Source: JAYWDA01 sp043747555 (GTDB taxonomy: Bacteria > Bdellovibrionota > Bdellovibrionia > Bdellovibrionales > Bdellovibrionaceae). From it: a stretch of 35,532 bases of DNA. The notes beneath the pieces were generated by a model. The model saw only the letters and a program-made list of their open reading frames with translations. It did not search any database and was not told the DNA's origin. Position 1 is the stretch's first letter. Each line of letters starts with the position of its first letter. The position numbers were made by a program, and so were the translations under genes. This document shows positions 24,301 to 32,687 of the stretch, piece by piece. The stretch spans positions 1-35,532 of the forward strand of contig JAYTOY010000053.1 in assembly GCA_043747555.1 (NCBI GenBank). Direction: 5' to 3'.

Positions 24301-26539
24301 GACAGTAACTTATTTGTGGGGCTTAGCTCACTCCATAATTGGTGACCTCAATGGATTTGAAAAATACTCTCGGGAGGCTCTAAATAATTACGGAAAATGG
24401 ATCATTCCTAGGCACTTTTTTGACATGGCTTTTTCAGTGGCTTGGGTTTTACAGATGCGCGGAAAAATTGATGAAGCCATCATTGGAGCAGAAGCCTTAT
24501 TAATGCAATCGAAGAGCGCTAAAAATTCAAGCGCAGTTTATCCTTATTATTCGCCCGCTTTTTACGGAGCTTTATTAGCTATCAAAGGACGAGTGCGCGA
24601 GGGCACGTCTTACATCAATACGTTGAAAACCTTTCTCCAGGGAAGGGACCCTAACCCAGTTTTAGGCGGGGATGTGAATGCCGCGTTGGTAGCAGCTTAC
24701 CTCGAACAAGAAGATTTCGGTCACGAATTAGAGGAAACTTTGAAGCGCATTAAAGTGATCGCTCCCAATCCCATGTTTTCTTTCTTTTGTATGAAAAATG
24801 CTTATATTTCTCTTTGCTATATTCGCCTGAACCAGGTGATCACTGAGTTAAAAAACAAGGGAAAAAATGTAGTAAAAGCAAAAGAAGTATTAAGATCTTC
24901 ACTTGCTGAATTAAAAAAGGCCACTCAGGGAGCAGTTTTTTACCAACCCCATGTTTTAGCGATTCAGGCGTCGTTAATGATCTTTGAAGGACAATTTAAA
25001 GGCGCTCTTTCTAAATTAAATAAAGCAGAAAAAATTGCACAAGGGGCCGACAATGACATGGCTCTTTACGAGATCTTTAGAATAAAGGCGAGACTCTTTA
25101 GAGTTTCCGAGCGAGCTGGAGATTCATCAGTGATGGCGCAACAAGCCCACAATTTAGCAAGTGCAGGTTTGTGGATCAATCGCTTGAAGTGGCTGGAAGA
25201 TGAATTTGGAGTCAAGGGCCCCGAGCGTGCAGGAAGTACCGGCCGGGCTTCAAGTGTACACATGGATTCAACAAAATTTGGTGTCGAGTCTTTAGAACTT
25301 AAAAGATACTTAAATAGCTTATTACAGGTCTCATTAGCGTCATCAACAGTCCTTGATCCCCAGGAGCAGGTAAAGATTGCTCTTGATGAAATTATTCGAG
25401 TTATGGGTGCAGAACGGGCTTACGTATTTTTATGGAATGAGACCACCGGGAAATTAGAATTTACGGGTGGACGAAACGACTCGAAAACAGACCTAGCGTC
25501 ACTTGAAGGTTACAGCAGTACTATTGTTAATAAAGTTTTAGATACGAAGGAGCCACTTGTCGTTACAGGAAGTGATGAAGGGCAGGCAATGGGATCCCAG
25601 AGTGCCGTTGCCTACAATCTTAAAAGTATTATGGCAGTACCGATGACGCTGAGGGAGGACTTCAAGGGAATTGTGTATATCGATAGCAAATTAGCTAAAG
25701 GTGTATTTTCAAAAAGCGACACTGGAATTTTGACAAGCATTTCAAATCATATTGCGATTGCTTTTGAAACTGCGAAGCTGACTCAAATTGAGCTGGCAAA
25801 AAAGATAATGGAAAACGATTTAGAAGTTGGCTCGTCCGTCCAGAATTTATTTTTTCCGAAGAACCCAATGAAAGAAACCAAAGCAATAAGTCTCTTTGGA
25901 CTTTGCCGTCCAGCCGCTCAGTGCGGAGGGGACTGGTGGTGGTATGATACCAGAAAAGATGGATCAACTTTGGTTTTCCTTGGCGATGTCACTGGGCACG
26001 GTGCAGGGCCTGCAATGATCACGGCATCCATCGCTGCTCACTATCTTTCGTTAAGAAAAAATAACGATATGCTAGGAGTTCCTGAATTGATCGATTCATT
26101 AAGTCGCCAACTGCATGAATTTGCTGATGGCGATTATCTGATGACTGGAATTATGATTTTGATCGATGAGTCTGGAAAAAAAATGACTCTTTGGAGCGCT
26201 GGTGGACCCCACGTCATTATTCTTGATAAAGATGGAGCTGCAAAATATTCATCAGCCATTGGTTCTCCGATGGGAGTCAGCGGTTTGACCAAAACAGGTC
26301 AGGAAGAGTTCTCCTTAAATCAAGGAGACCGTATCGTGATTTGCAGTGATGGGATTTCAGAAACTAATTTACCTAATGGTAGAATCTTAGGTGATCGTCG
26401 CATTAAACAACTTTTAGTTGAGGCGCAGTCGATGAAACCAAAAGAAGCAATGGTTGATTTCATCACAAAAATTGATAAATTACGTGGAGCCCTGCCGCAA
26501 GATGATGATTACACCATTGTGATGGCTGATATTCGATAG
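21389..26539 (+). CDS. Ser/Thr kinase - AAA ATPase - TPR - GAF - SpoIIE-type phosphatase signalling protein
   Basis: The ATG at 21389 with AAGAGG upstream is preferred over an in-frame TTG at 21353. The 1716-residue protein begins with a Hanks-type kinase (about 17-285): GQGTSSIVYRA, the AIK lysine, HRDIKPDN (D142) and DFG, all active-site residues present. An AAA/STAND-like ATPase follows, with FVGRE and Walker A GEPGIGKS (339-346) and Walker B ILLIDDSQWMD. A long helical TPR-like region spans about 690-1290, a GAF sensor about 1322-1460, and a SpoIIE/PP2C phosphatase about 1490-1716 (GGDWWWY, GDVTGHG near 1531, CSDGISE, DDDYTIV). One polypeptide thus has both a kinase and a phosphatase. No TM segment is seen, so it is cytosolic. 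The target is unknown; it may control the adjacent operon or be an unrelated regulator. Confidence 0.9.
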   Translation: MANDNKLSDLAQDLNIEIEKEIGQGTSSIVYRARPKDLNKNELYAIKVQKSMTQPGSGQYFNKRFIKEASTLARMRHPGMVQLFAVKEYEDRICLVMEYFDGDPLTKVLSHGALSEEKTLKITKILTGALREAHVLGLAHRDIKPDNILINLQEQVKLIDFGFAAEHQSDSSTEQKEIVGTFNYSSPEQLGVLKRPVDQRSDLYSLGIILFECLTGHLPFDAVDVGELAHQHLSKEPAKVYDINPKVSLGISAVIAKLLKKDPDDRYQTCEGLLADLEDLSKINGIFETGQVAALGAKDGFLKNAQAGFFVGREPELRQLSRSWEDVIAGKGGVVFLEGEPGIGKSRLIREFIHLLPKTKDGNGPLILGAKAERGEALPFKLLKDLVDVYIRQMISLENLTLVQAKEKLVESMGEYVAVLRHFSPQVTRILSDVSLSDTGVYSQEIFQHAITEFLVKLAKRYGAAILLIDDSQWMDEGTHQVLKKLNLSTIDNRILLIITGRNDEESAQKVHALMSELDSVRKCSAQINLKALEGPAIKNLIQQYLRSEKVENKITEILTSRCHGNPFMCIEYLQAMLDAGVLSPQWNEWTLNQKRMDGLSLGADLIALVLTRLNSVKDETKDVLTWAAVIGGQFSVDFLAEVCPKSRSQIEMAVGEASQSNLIEKNEIGLSQFVHDRVREALLTDIGEGKKKEIHQKVAQVLNIKIKNQNLKGFVDEQTVYSLAHHSYMGSSAAHHEIIYASNYQAGQVAFRNYANEEAYQFLNRAQEVAIDYKIVADAEFYNLIGHVCMLTFRLKDSIGFFEQALQKTAEQMQRAKIKCLIAQAKLAGWEVSDAWNSVNDALAEIGRPLPAGTFGKIVSTLGYWPALGVLGYLKNIFRLKTNSNPKKRLLVDILNAASEIAVFKHPILLPVTSMRAVFHSTFLEDGPEKTVSLGMQSLFLKGFKMPGGNAYFARAMAMAQKLNNKTLMGTVTYLWGLAHSIIGDLNGFEKYSREALNNYGKWIIPRHFFDMAFSVAWVLQMRGKIDEAIIGAEALLMQSKSAKNSSAVYPYYSPAFYGALLAIKGRVREGTSYINTLKTFLQGRDPNPVLGGDVNAALVAAYLEQEDFGHELEETLKRIKVIAPNPMFSFFCMKNAYISLCYIRLNQVITELKNKGKNVVKAKEVLRSSLAELKKATQGAVFYQPHVLAIQASLMIFEGQFKGALSKLNKAEKIAQGADNDMALYEIFRIKARLFRVSERAGDSSVMAQQAHNLASAGLWINRLKWLEDEFGVKGPERAGSTGRASSVHMDSTKFGVESLELKRYLNSLLQVSLASSTVLDPQEQVKIALDEIIRVMGAERAYVFLWNETTGKLEFTGGRNDSKTDLASLEGYSSTIVNKVLDTKEPLVVTGSDEGQAMGSQSAVAYNLKSIMAVPMTLREDFKGIVYIDSKLAKGVFSKSDTGILTSISNHIAIAFETAKLTQIELAKKIMENDLEVGSSVQNLFFPKNPMKETKAISLFGLCRPAAQCGGDWWWYDTRKDGSTLVFLGDVTGHGAGPAMITASIAAHYLSLRKNNDMLGVPELIDSLSRQLHEFADGDYLMTGIMILIDESGKKMTLWSAGGPHVIILDKDGAAKYSSAIGSPMGVSGLTKTGQEEFSLNQGDRIVICSDGISETNLPNGRILGDRRIKQLLVEAQSMKPKEAMVDFITKIDKLRGALPQDDDYTIVMADIR

Positions 26540-26571
26540 AGCTTTAAATTAAACTTAAAGCTTAGTTTTTT
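26540..26571 (+). terminator. Intrinsic terminator in the kinase/ovoA convergent gap
   Basis: An 8-bp stem (AGCTTTAA with TTAAAGCT, loop ATTAAAC, 26540-26562) fills the gap between the two stop codons. It is followed by TAGTTTTTT within the end of ovoA, so it should stop kinase transcripts. Confidence 0.7.
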
Positions 26572-28820
26572 CTCTTCCAAACGCTGGCATGGGTGACAAT
26601 ATATTCAAATTTTCGCCTGTGCTCGCGAATTAAAAAAGGCAGTTCTACTTGGTGAACAAGAACGAAGTCGGTTAAAACCCTTTTGACGTCTTCAATACCA
26701 CTCAGCCAGCTTGATTTCGGAGTGTACTCTTCAAGCCAACTGAATGGCGTTGTCATCACTAAAACGCCACCGGGTTTTACTAAAGCTTGAAGGTTTTGCA
26801 TTCGTTCTAAGCAAATGATGGGCTCGGGCAGACGACAAAGGACATTGGCCAAAAGAACCGCGTCGAAATTATTTACTGTGGCCGGTAATGAACAAGCGTC
26901 TCCTTGCTCAAAATTCAATCGACTGACATCAATCTGGGCTTCGATAATAGCTTCAAGGCTCACGCCCTCGGAGCCAGAATCTTTCCGCCAGTAGGATAAT
27001 TTTTTTGAATCTTTCAGTTTTTGAGCGCATTCGATAAATTCACGACTGTAATCAATACCTAGAACTTCTTTAAAGTTTTTTGCCATTTCAAAACTTGAAC
27101 GTCCGACCGCACAGCCTAAATCAAGAGCTCGGTCAAAATTCGACGAGTACTTAAAAACAAGTTCAGCACATTTTAGTGGAAGATGAACAACCCTTGGACG
27201 CATTGATTGAGTCGAGGGACTTTCTTCCCAAATTTCTTTTTCGGTTCCCCAATGCATTAGTAAATACTTATCAAGCATTTCTTTCGTTTCATAATTCGCG
27301 GGGCCTTTGGCATTTGTTTCTTCGCTACGCACTAGACGAAAACCAGCGTGTTGAAAAAAATGGGCCCTAAAGTGAAAACGCGCCCAAATACTAGCAAGGT
27401 CCCCTGTGCTTGCAAACGAACCGCCAAAAATCATCTGGTGGTTTCCGTCATAGCAGGGAACACTGAAGTCATCATAATAAGGATGCGGCTTGCTGCCAGG
27501 AAGTGGATGAAAAGTATCCTCACTCCATTGCCAAACATTTCCAAATGTATCGTGGAATCCTTTGTCATTGGCAGGGTGGGCATCGACCGCACATTCTCCG
27601 CCATTTGACAGATTTGCATTAAAAAGTTTTTCAGGATTTTTTTCATTCATCACAGAATCCCTAAGAATTCCGCGGGAGGGAGTTTTTGACTTAGAATCCC
27701 TAAGGGCATGATGTTCGGCTTCAGTCAGTAAGCGATAGCCAGTCTTAGTTTTTTCTTTTTCTGTTCGCCAGGCACAGTACGCTTTGGCTTCATGAAAATT
27801 AACACAGACTGGAAAATCTAAAGGCAGGTCAAAAACTTCAAAAATAGTTCGTAACTGATACTCATGAAGACCTGCCGGACCAATGGGAATCCAAAAGGAA
27901 GGGCATTTAGTATTTCTAAAACTGCGCCAGGCCCAGCCTTCTTTAGTCCAATGACTTTCGATTAAATAACCGCCAGCTTTAACAAATTCAATAAATTCTC
28001 CATTACTGATTAAAAACTGACTGGCTAAAAATTCACCGTGCACGCGATTTTCATGACCGTACTCATTATCCCATCCGTAAGAAGGCCAATCGGCAGGCTT
28101 ACCTAGGTTCACGGTGCCACTTGGTACAGACAGCATCGCATTCAAGGGCGCAAATTTTGCTTTTGAGCTTGGAGCTTCAGGCCATTCACGAGGTCTACGC
28201 ACAAATTCTAAAGGAAGCTCACGAATTAAAACACTAGAAGTTTCAAGATGAATTCGTTCATGTTCAAAACCCATCACTAAGGCCCACAAGGGGCTACTTT
28301 GCGAAATTGGCTGATGGTTTAATTCAAGTAAAGGATGGGTCTCTATCAGTTGACGAATTTTTAAGTAAACTTTTTTTCGATACGCAAGAACCTCATTTAA
28401 CGAAGGCCAAACGCTTTTTTGGCCTTCATGCAGATCATCCCAACGCATTTCATCGACACCCACCTCAAACAAGGCTTCAAAATTAGAATTAACGGGCTCA
28501 TCAAAAAGTCCGGCCACGCGAAATTTATTAACATACAGTACGGCTGGATGGGCAAAATAAAACATTAAGGGATGACGAAGATGATGATAAGGCCTGCAGT
28601 AAAAAGCCTCTTCCGAGGAAAGCCCGCTGAAAAGAACTTCAGTCAAAGTCCAAGAATTCTCAAAGTAATCAAGAATTTGTTTTCTTGTAGATTGCAGGTT
28701 AAGAAGAGGTAAAGACTCTATCGTGCCGTCGGCTTTCATTCCAGGGCAGCTGCCATAAACTGGGGGCTGGCCAGTCCAGTGAAATAAATTATTGTCAGAA
28801 TTCCGTAGGAGTGTTGTCAT
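26562..28820 (-). CDS. ovoA: 5-histidylcysteine sulfoxide synthase / 4-mercaptohistidine N-methyltransferase (ovothiol)
   Basis: OvoA uses Fe(II) and O2 to join Cys and His into the sulfoxide and, through its C-terminal domain, methylates the mercaptohistidine to ovothiol A. All three parts are seen in 752 residues: a DinB-like N-terminal domain with HPLMFYFAHPAVLY (80-95) and the iron motif H187-x3-H191-x-E193 in FEHERIHLE; a formylglycine-generating-enzyme-like sulfatase fold (about 230-500) with GFHDTFGNVWQWSED and FRLVRSE near its end; and a SAM methyltransferase (about 545-752) with DLGCAVGRSS (from 567). The length agrees with full bifunctional OvoA. The ATG has GGAGAAAC just upstream. 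The gene is divergent from the PLP enzyme gene with 51 bp between them, which fits a shared regulatory region. Confidence 0.93.
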   Translation of the reverse strand: MTTLLRNSDNNLFHWTGQPPVYGSCPGMKADGTIESLPLLNLQSTRKQILDYFENSWTLTEVLFSGLSSEEAFYCRPYHHLRHPLMFYFAHPAVLYVNKFRVAGLFDEPVNSNFEALFEVGVDEMRWDDLHEGQKSVWPSLNEVLAYRKKVYLKIRQLIETHPLLELNHQPISQSSPLWALVMGFEHERIHLETSSVLIRELPLEFVRRPREWPEAPSSKAKFAPLNAMLSVPSGTVNLGKPADWPSYGWDNEYGHENRVHGEFLASQFLISNGEFIEFVKAGGYLIESHWTKEGWAWRSFRNTKCPSFWIPIGPAGLHEYQLRTIFEVFDLPLDFPVCVNFHEAKAYCAWRTEKEKTKTGYRLLTEAEHHALRDSKSKTPSRGILRDSVMNEKNPEKLFNANLSNGGECAVDAHPANDKGFHDTFGNVWQWSEDTFHPLPGSKPHPYYDDFSVPCYDGNHQMIFGGSFASTGDLASIWARFHFRAHFFQHAGFRLVRSEETNAKGPANYETKEMLDKYLLMHWGTEKEIWEESPSTQSMRPRVVHLPLKCAELVFKYSSNFDRALDLGCAVGRSSFEMAKNFKEVLGIDYSREFIECAQKLKDSKKLSYWRKDSGSEGVSLEAIIEAQIDVSRLNFEQGDACSLPATVNNFDAVLLANVLCRLPEPIICLERMQNLQALVKPGGVLVMTTPFSWLEEYTPKSSWLSGIEDVKRVLTDFVLVHQVELPFLIREHRRKFEYIVTHASVWKRKN

Positions 28821-28871
28821 GTGTTTCTCCGTACATTGACAGAAAGATTTTCATAAGGGAAGTCGGTATTT

Positions 28872-29981
28872 ATGGATAAACTAAAGGTCTATAAAGATAA
28901 TTTTCATAAGTTCGGTAAAAGCCTGCAATTTAACAATGCTGGCCTAGCGCAGATCTCTTTACCGGCTAAAAATAAAATCTGTTATTGGGCAGACCGATTC
29001 TTTAAAGAAGGATTTGATTCAGACCATGATTATATGCAAGACGTTCTTCATTCTAGAACTTCCCTATCCCAATTGATCGGCTGCGAAGCTACGGAAATCG
29101 CCTTTTTCCAAAGCACGGCCAGTGCCATTAGTCAGTTATGTTTCCAATTTCCATTGCAAAAAGGTGACGAAGTTTTAACGTGGGATCAAGAATACAACTC
29201 GAATTTATATCCCTGGCAAGAAGCTTGCTTAAGAGCCGAAGCCAAGCTCATTCAAGTTCAATCAGAAGAAGATTTTAGCACGCCTTTTGAAAAGCTTATT
29301 GAGCGAATCACGCCGCAGACAAAGGTCATTGCCATTTCGTGGGTTCAGTTTTTAAGTGGCGCCCGAACGGATATCGAAAAATTAAGTCAAAAGATTCAAG
29401 GTAAAAATATTTTTCTTTTTGTTGATATTATGCAAGGTCTTGGCATGCACCCATTCAATATGAAAAAATGGGGCGTCGATGCGGTGGCTGGAGGAAGTCA
29501 TAAGTGGCTGACAAGTCCAGTCGGTGTCGGTTTCCTGGCTTTAGATCAAAAGCACATCGGTAAAATTCGACCCCACAATATTGGCTCTTCAACTTATGGG
29601 ACTTGTGATGATCCTGCGGATTTATTTTGCGAGCCCAAAAAAGATGCCCTTAAATTTGAAGCGGGATCAAAGCAAGTTTTAGAAATCACAGCCTTGGGCG
29701 CATCGGTGGATTTAATTTTATCCACTGGAGTGCTAACGATCGAAGCGGAAATTTTAAGGTTATCTGAAAAACTTGCAAAGGGCGTCCAACAAAAAGGCTT
29801 TACTGTTTTTCATCACAAATCCTCAATAGTTAATTTTATTCCTAAAGAAAACAGCGCTAATGAACTTCTGCAGATTCCTTGCAACTTCGCGCGGCGAGGC
29901 CCCGGCTTGCGCCTATCCAGCCATGCTTTTAACACGGATGAAGAAATTGAAACGATCCTATCTGCTTTAAACGGAACTTAA
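28872..29981 (+). CDS. Class V aminotransferase-fold enzyme, candidate ovothiol sulfoxide lyase (OvoB role)
   Basis: The 369-residue PLP enzyme has the cysteine desulfurase/class V fold: FQSTASAISQL around 80, WVQFLSGA near 157, the cofactor Asp in LFVDIMQGLG (D185), and the Schiff-base lysine K211 in GGSHKWLTSPVG. The C-terminal NFARRGPGLRLSSHAFNT holds the carboxylate-binding Arg region. Ovothiol synthesis needs a PLP sulfoxide lyase to cleave the OvoA product; EgtE does the same in ergothioneine synthesis. Its divergent place beside ovoA makes it the natural candidate, but some OvoA clusters use other lyases, and a selenocysteine lyase or desulfurase role cannot be excluded. ATG with AAGGGAAG upstream. 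Confidence 0.75.
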   Translation: MDKLKVYKDNFHKFGKSLQFNNAGLAQISLPAKNKICYWADRFFKEGFDSDHDYMQDVLHSRTSLSQLIGCEATEIAFFQSTASAISQLCFQFPLQKGDEVLTWDQEYNSNLYPWQEACLRAEAKLIQVQSEEDFSTPFEKLIERITPQTKVIAISWVQFLSGARTDIEKLSQKIQGKNIFLFVDIMQGLGMHPFNMKKWGVDAVAGGSHKWLTSPVGVGFLALDQKHIGKIRPHNIGSSTYGTCDDPADLFCEPKKDALKFEAGSKQVLEITALGASVDLILSTGVLTIEAEILRLSEKLAKGVQQKGFTVFHHKSSIVNFIPKENSANELLQIPCNFARRGPGLRLSSHAFNTDEEIETILSALNGT

Positions 29982-29999
29982 AGGGCAGCCCCGTTTTTT
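29968..29999 (+). terminator. Weak candidate terminator after the PLP enzyme gene
   Basis: GGG-CAG-CCC can sit inside an outer AACG/CGTT pairing that runs into TTTTTT. The stem is short and interrupted and overlaps the last codons of the PLP enzyme gene. Confidence 0.35.
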
Positions 30000-30138
30000 G
30001 CAAATACTAGTTCGAGAGAATAGTTTTTGCCTCACTATGCTTTTTATAAGAGCTTGCGCTGACAAAAATTGATCAGTGTCGGCCCTAGCGGGCATTCAAT
30101 AAAAGTTGTCTCAAATTGAGACAAAAAGGAGTTGTTGC

Positions 30139-30888
30139 CTGAGAAAGATCTTTTTACTTTTAGCGCTATTATATTTTCCAGCACTTCTTTTGGGTGCGCC
30201 AAAAAATTCTGGTGATTTCAATCGGCTCCAGGGAGGAGTGATCAACATAGAAAATGGCGCCTATGTGCAAGGTTCGTCGGAATTCGGTGGTCTGCAGCCA
30301 GACTATATTATTAACTTCGATGATCCTGCATTAAAAGAGGTTTTAAATTTAGCCAAGGAAATTGGTCTTCAGTCTTTGCCCTTTTGGCAAAAGGTTAATC
30401 AAGTTAAAAAACTTGTTGGCGAACGTACTTTAAAAAGTAAAAGCTATACCAACCGAAAATATTTAGCGCTTATGAAAAGTTATCGAAATAGATCAGAAGA
30501 TATTCCACTTTCAGCCTATATTGAATATGGCGGGGGTGTCTGTCGTGAAAATGGCATGCTTTTGCACTTAGCACTGAAAGCTGCAAAGATTGCTAACAAT
30601 TATGTCTATGCAAGGGCAGGTCAGCAAACAGATGGCAGAATTCAATCTGAGGACCATGGCTTTACTGTGCTTTCGCACGAAGGGAAGAACTGGATCATAG
30701 ACTCTTACAATTCTAATTTTGACGGAGTCGATTTTGAGAGTCTCCTTAAACCAGAGGGAGTTGGCCCAAACGACTTAAAAGCACCATTCACAAAGCCCCT
30801 GACCTCGAATCGAATATGGCTTCAAAAAATTTTAAATTATCCGACGGTATGGAATCCGAAGTTATTCTGTTCAAAAATTTTTATGTAA
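30139..30888 (+). CDS. Secreted transglutaminase-like protein, probable CTG start
   Basis: The best ribosome site, AAGGAG at 30126-30131, is 7 bases before an in-frame CTG at 30139; this gives MRKIFLLLALLYFPALLLG, a textbook signal peptide, and 249 residues. The alternative, TTG at 30106, has no ribosome site and adds 11 residues before the same hydrophobic segment. The mature protein has the transglutaminase-like fold with the triad C135 in GGGVCRENG, H173 in EDHGFTVL and D188 in IIDSYN. Such proteins act as cysteine peptidases, transamidases or peptidoglycan-linked enzymes; the substrate is unknown. The C-terminal tail includes WNPKLFCSKIFM. It converges with the cytochrome gene, leaving 8 bp. 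Confidence 0.7.
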   Translation: MRKIFLLLALLYFPALLLGAPKNSGDFNRLQGGVINIENGAYVQGSSEFGGLQPDYIINFDDPALKEVLNLAKEIGLQSLPFWQKVNQVKKLVGERTLKSKSYTNRKYLALMKSYRNRSEDIPLSAYIEYGGGVCRENGMLLHLALKAAKIANNYVYARAGQQTDGRIQSEDHGFTVLSHEGKNWIIDSYNSNFDGVDFESLLKPEGVGPNDLKAPFTKPLTSNRIWLQKILNYPTVWNPKLFCSKIFM

Positions 30889-30896
30889 ATTTAATT

Positions 30897-32663
30897 TCAA
30901 GGCGGAGTTTTATTTGTTACGGGGGATAAACTCTGTAAGTAAGCGGTGACAGCTTCTAAATCTTTTTCTGTTAGTTTCGATGTTCCCACTTTTACAATCT
31001 TACCCATGTCGCCACCGACAACATCTCCGTCCGCTGTCACGCCTTCTTGAAAAAACTGGGTCCACGTGGCCAAATTCCAAGAGCCTAAACCTGTTGAATG
31101 ATCTGAAGTTAAATTGGGAGCAAATTCTTTCCCCCCAGGCATCAGAGCGCCAGACATCCACTTATTTTTTAAAAATCCGCCTAAATTATTTCTTGGCGAA
31201 TGGCATTGTGCACAGTGAAATGCACCTTCAACCAAATAAGCTCCACGATTCCAAACTTCATCATGATTGGGAAGAGGCTTAAAAACACCTTTGGCCGTTT
31301 TGAACGTTTCTTCATTTAAGTTAGGAACTTTTGCAAAGTTAAGAAGGCGCCAAAAGAAAAGAACTTTCCTTTTATTGTAAGGAAAGCCAACTTGATGGGC
31401 CTTGTTTGCCTGAACGATGGGCTTAAACCTCATCATGTAGGCGCGAATGGCAAAGATATCTTCGTCCGTCATTTTTGAATAACTGGTGTAGGGGAAAGCG
31501 GGATAGTAATACTGCCCACTTGGTGAAATTCCATTTCTCATGGCATTTAAAAATTGGCCCTTGCTCCAATTTCCGATGCCGGTTTTTTTATCCGGAGAAA
31601 TATTGGGAGCAAAAAAAGTTCCAAAATCTGTTTTTAATTTATAACCACCGGCTAAGGGTTTTGCAGCATCCGTAGTATGACAATGAACACATCCACTTAA
31701 GTTGAACATATATCGACCCCGAGCGATTTCGGGAGTTTCATCGAGTAAAGGCTCTTCGGGTGTTGGTGGATTTGGAAATGGGCTACTTTCAGGAGGCTGT
31801 GAACTTGAAGGAGCCAGACTTAAAATCCAAGCACGAACCAAATCTAAATCATCAGCGGTCACGTCTTTAACTTTACCAGTATTAACCGCTTTTAGTGTTG
31901 GCATTTTTTTAAGCCCAGCGCGAACGGCAGGGTCTGAACTTAGCACTTGAAAAAGCGGGCTTTCAAAAGGGCGGCCTGGAATAACAAGGGGCTGATTGTC
32001 AACCAAGCCATTACGGACATCAGATTGGCTGCTTAAAATTAATTCGTCAGCCTTGCCTCCAACTTTGTGGCAAGTAATGCATTTAGGATTGATCACTTGT
32101 TTTTGCACGCGGCCCCACAAGTCGCCTGGCAGCCCAGGAGGCTCAGGACTTGGCTCCGGCGAGGGGCCCGCTACTGGAGGCTCTGCTGGCCGAGTTGGCC
32201 GAACATCTGGAGGTTGCGGACCATCATCGGCTAAGCTGTCAATCCAAGCCGCGACAACTTTAATTTGCTCTTCAGTCACGGGTCGGCTTCGCCCTGCACG
32301 AACATCTTTTTCCGGCGGCATAATATCTAAATCGCCGCGAACTTGGATATCTGAGCTCATCACTTTTAGGAAAATACTTTCCCGAGAATTTCCGGGAATA
32401 ATTATTTTGCCCTCGTCATTTTCAGCCGTTAACAGTTGATCTTCAGTCGAGAATAAAATCTTATTCCCATCATTCTTAGAGTCTACGCTGTGACAACGAA
32501 TGCAATTAGGAACGATAATATTACTTTTTATCGACGCAAAATTGGATGCTAGTTTTAATTGCGGAACACCAGAGGTCGAAGCTCCGCCCGGGTCTTGAGG
32601 TGCCACAAAAAAAGAACAGGCACTCAGCAATAATAACGGTAATATGAAAACCAAACTTCTCAC
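30897..32663 (-). CDS. Tetrahaem cytochrome c lipoprotein
   Basis: GTG start with GAGG about 8 bases before it. A lipoprotein signal peptide ends in the lipobox LLSAC (C16), followed by Ser, which does not hold it in the inner membrane, so an outer-membrane anchor facing the periplasm is likely. Of 588 residues, four CxxCH haem sites appear: C54-H58, C195-H199, C325-H329 and C484-H488. The first two lie in related modules (PxxRESxFxKVMSSD, then MPP or MPT), similar to the small cytochromes of planctomycete-type or surface proteins; the last two resemble cytochromes of quinoprotein dehydrogenase subunits (NISPD..TGIGNW and NLTSDHSTGLGSW). Pro-rich linkers (about 148-178 and 285-305) separate the modules. 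Role: electron transfer in the periplasm; the partner is not in the window. Confidence 0.88.
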   Translation of the reverse strand: MRSLVFILPLLLLSACSFFVAPQDPGGASTSGVPQLKLASNFASIKSNIIVPNCIRCHSVDSKNDGNKILFSTEDQLLTAENDEGKIIIPGNSRESIFLKVMSSDIQVRGDLDIMPPEKDVRAGRSRPVTEEQIKVVAAWIDSLADDGPQPPDVRPTRPAEPPVAGPSPEPSPEPPGLPGDLWGRVQKQVINPKCITCHKVGGKADELILSSQSDVRNGLVDNQPLVIPGRPFESPLFQVLSSDPAVRAGLKKMPTLKAVNTGKVKDVTADDLDLVRAWILSLAPSSSQPPESSPFPNPPTPEEPLLDETPEIARGRYMFNLSGCVHCHTTDAAKPLAGGYKLKTDFGTFFAPNISPDKKTGIGNWSKGQFLNAMRNGISPSGQYYYPAFPYTSYSKMTDEDIFAIRAYMMRFKPIVQANKAHQVGFPYNKRKVLFFWRLLNFAKVPNLNEETFKTAKGVFKPLPNHDEVWNRGAYLVEGAFHCAQCHSPRNNLGGFLKNKWMSGALMPGGKEFAPNLTSDHSTGLGSWNLATWTQFFQEGVTADGDVVGGDMGKIVKVGTSKLTEKDLEAVTAYLQSLSPVTNKTPP

Positions 32664-32687
32664 CGTAAAACCTCGGACCGATTTATA

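Noticed and set aside
26562..28820. EgtB-type ergothioneine enzyme
   Set aside because: The additional C-terminal SAM methyltransferase domain and the 752-residue length fit OvoA; EgtB lacks it.
28836..28841. TTGACA as a -35 box for the PLP enzyme gene
   Set aside because: No -10-like hexamer lies 16-18 bases downstream.
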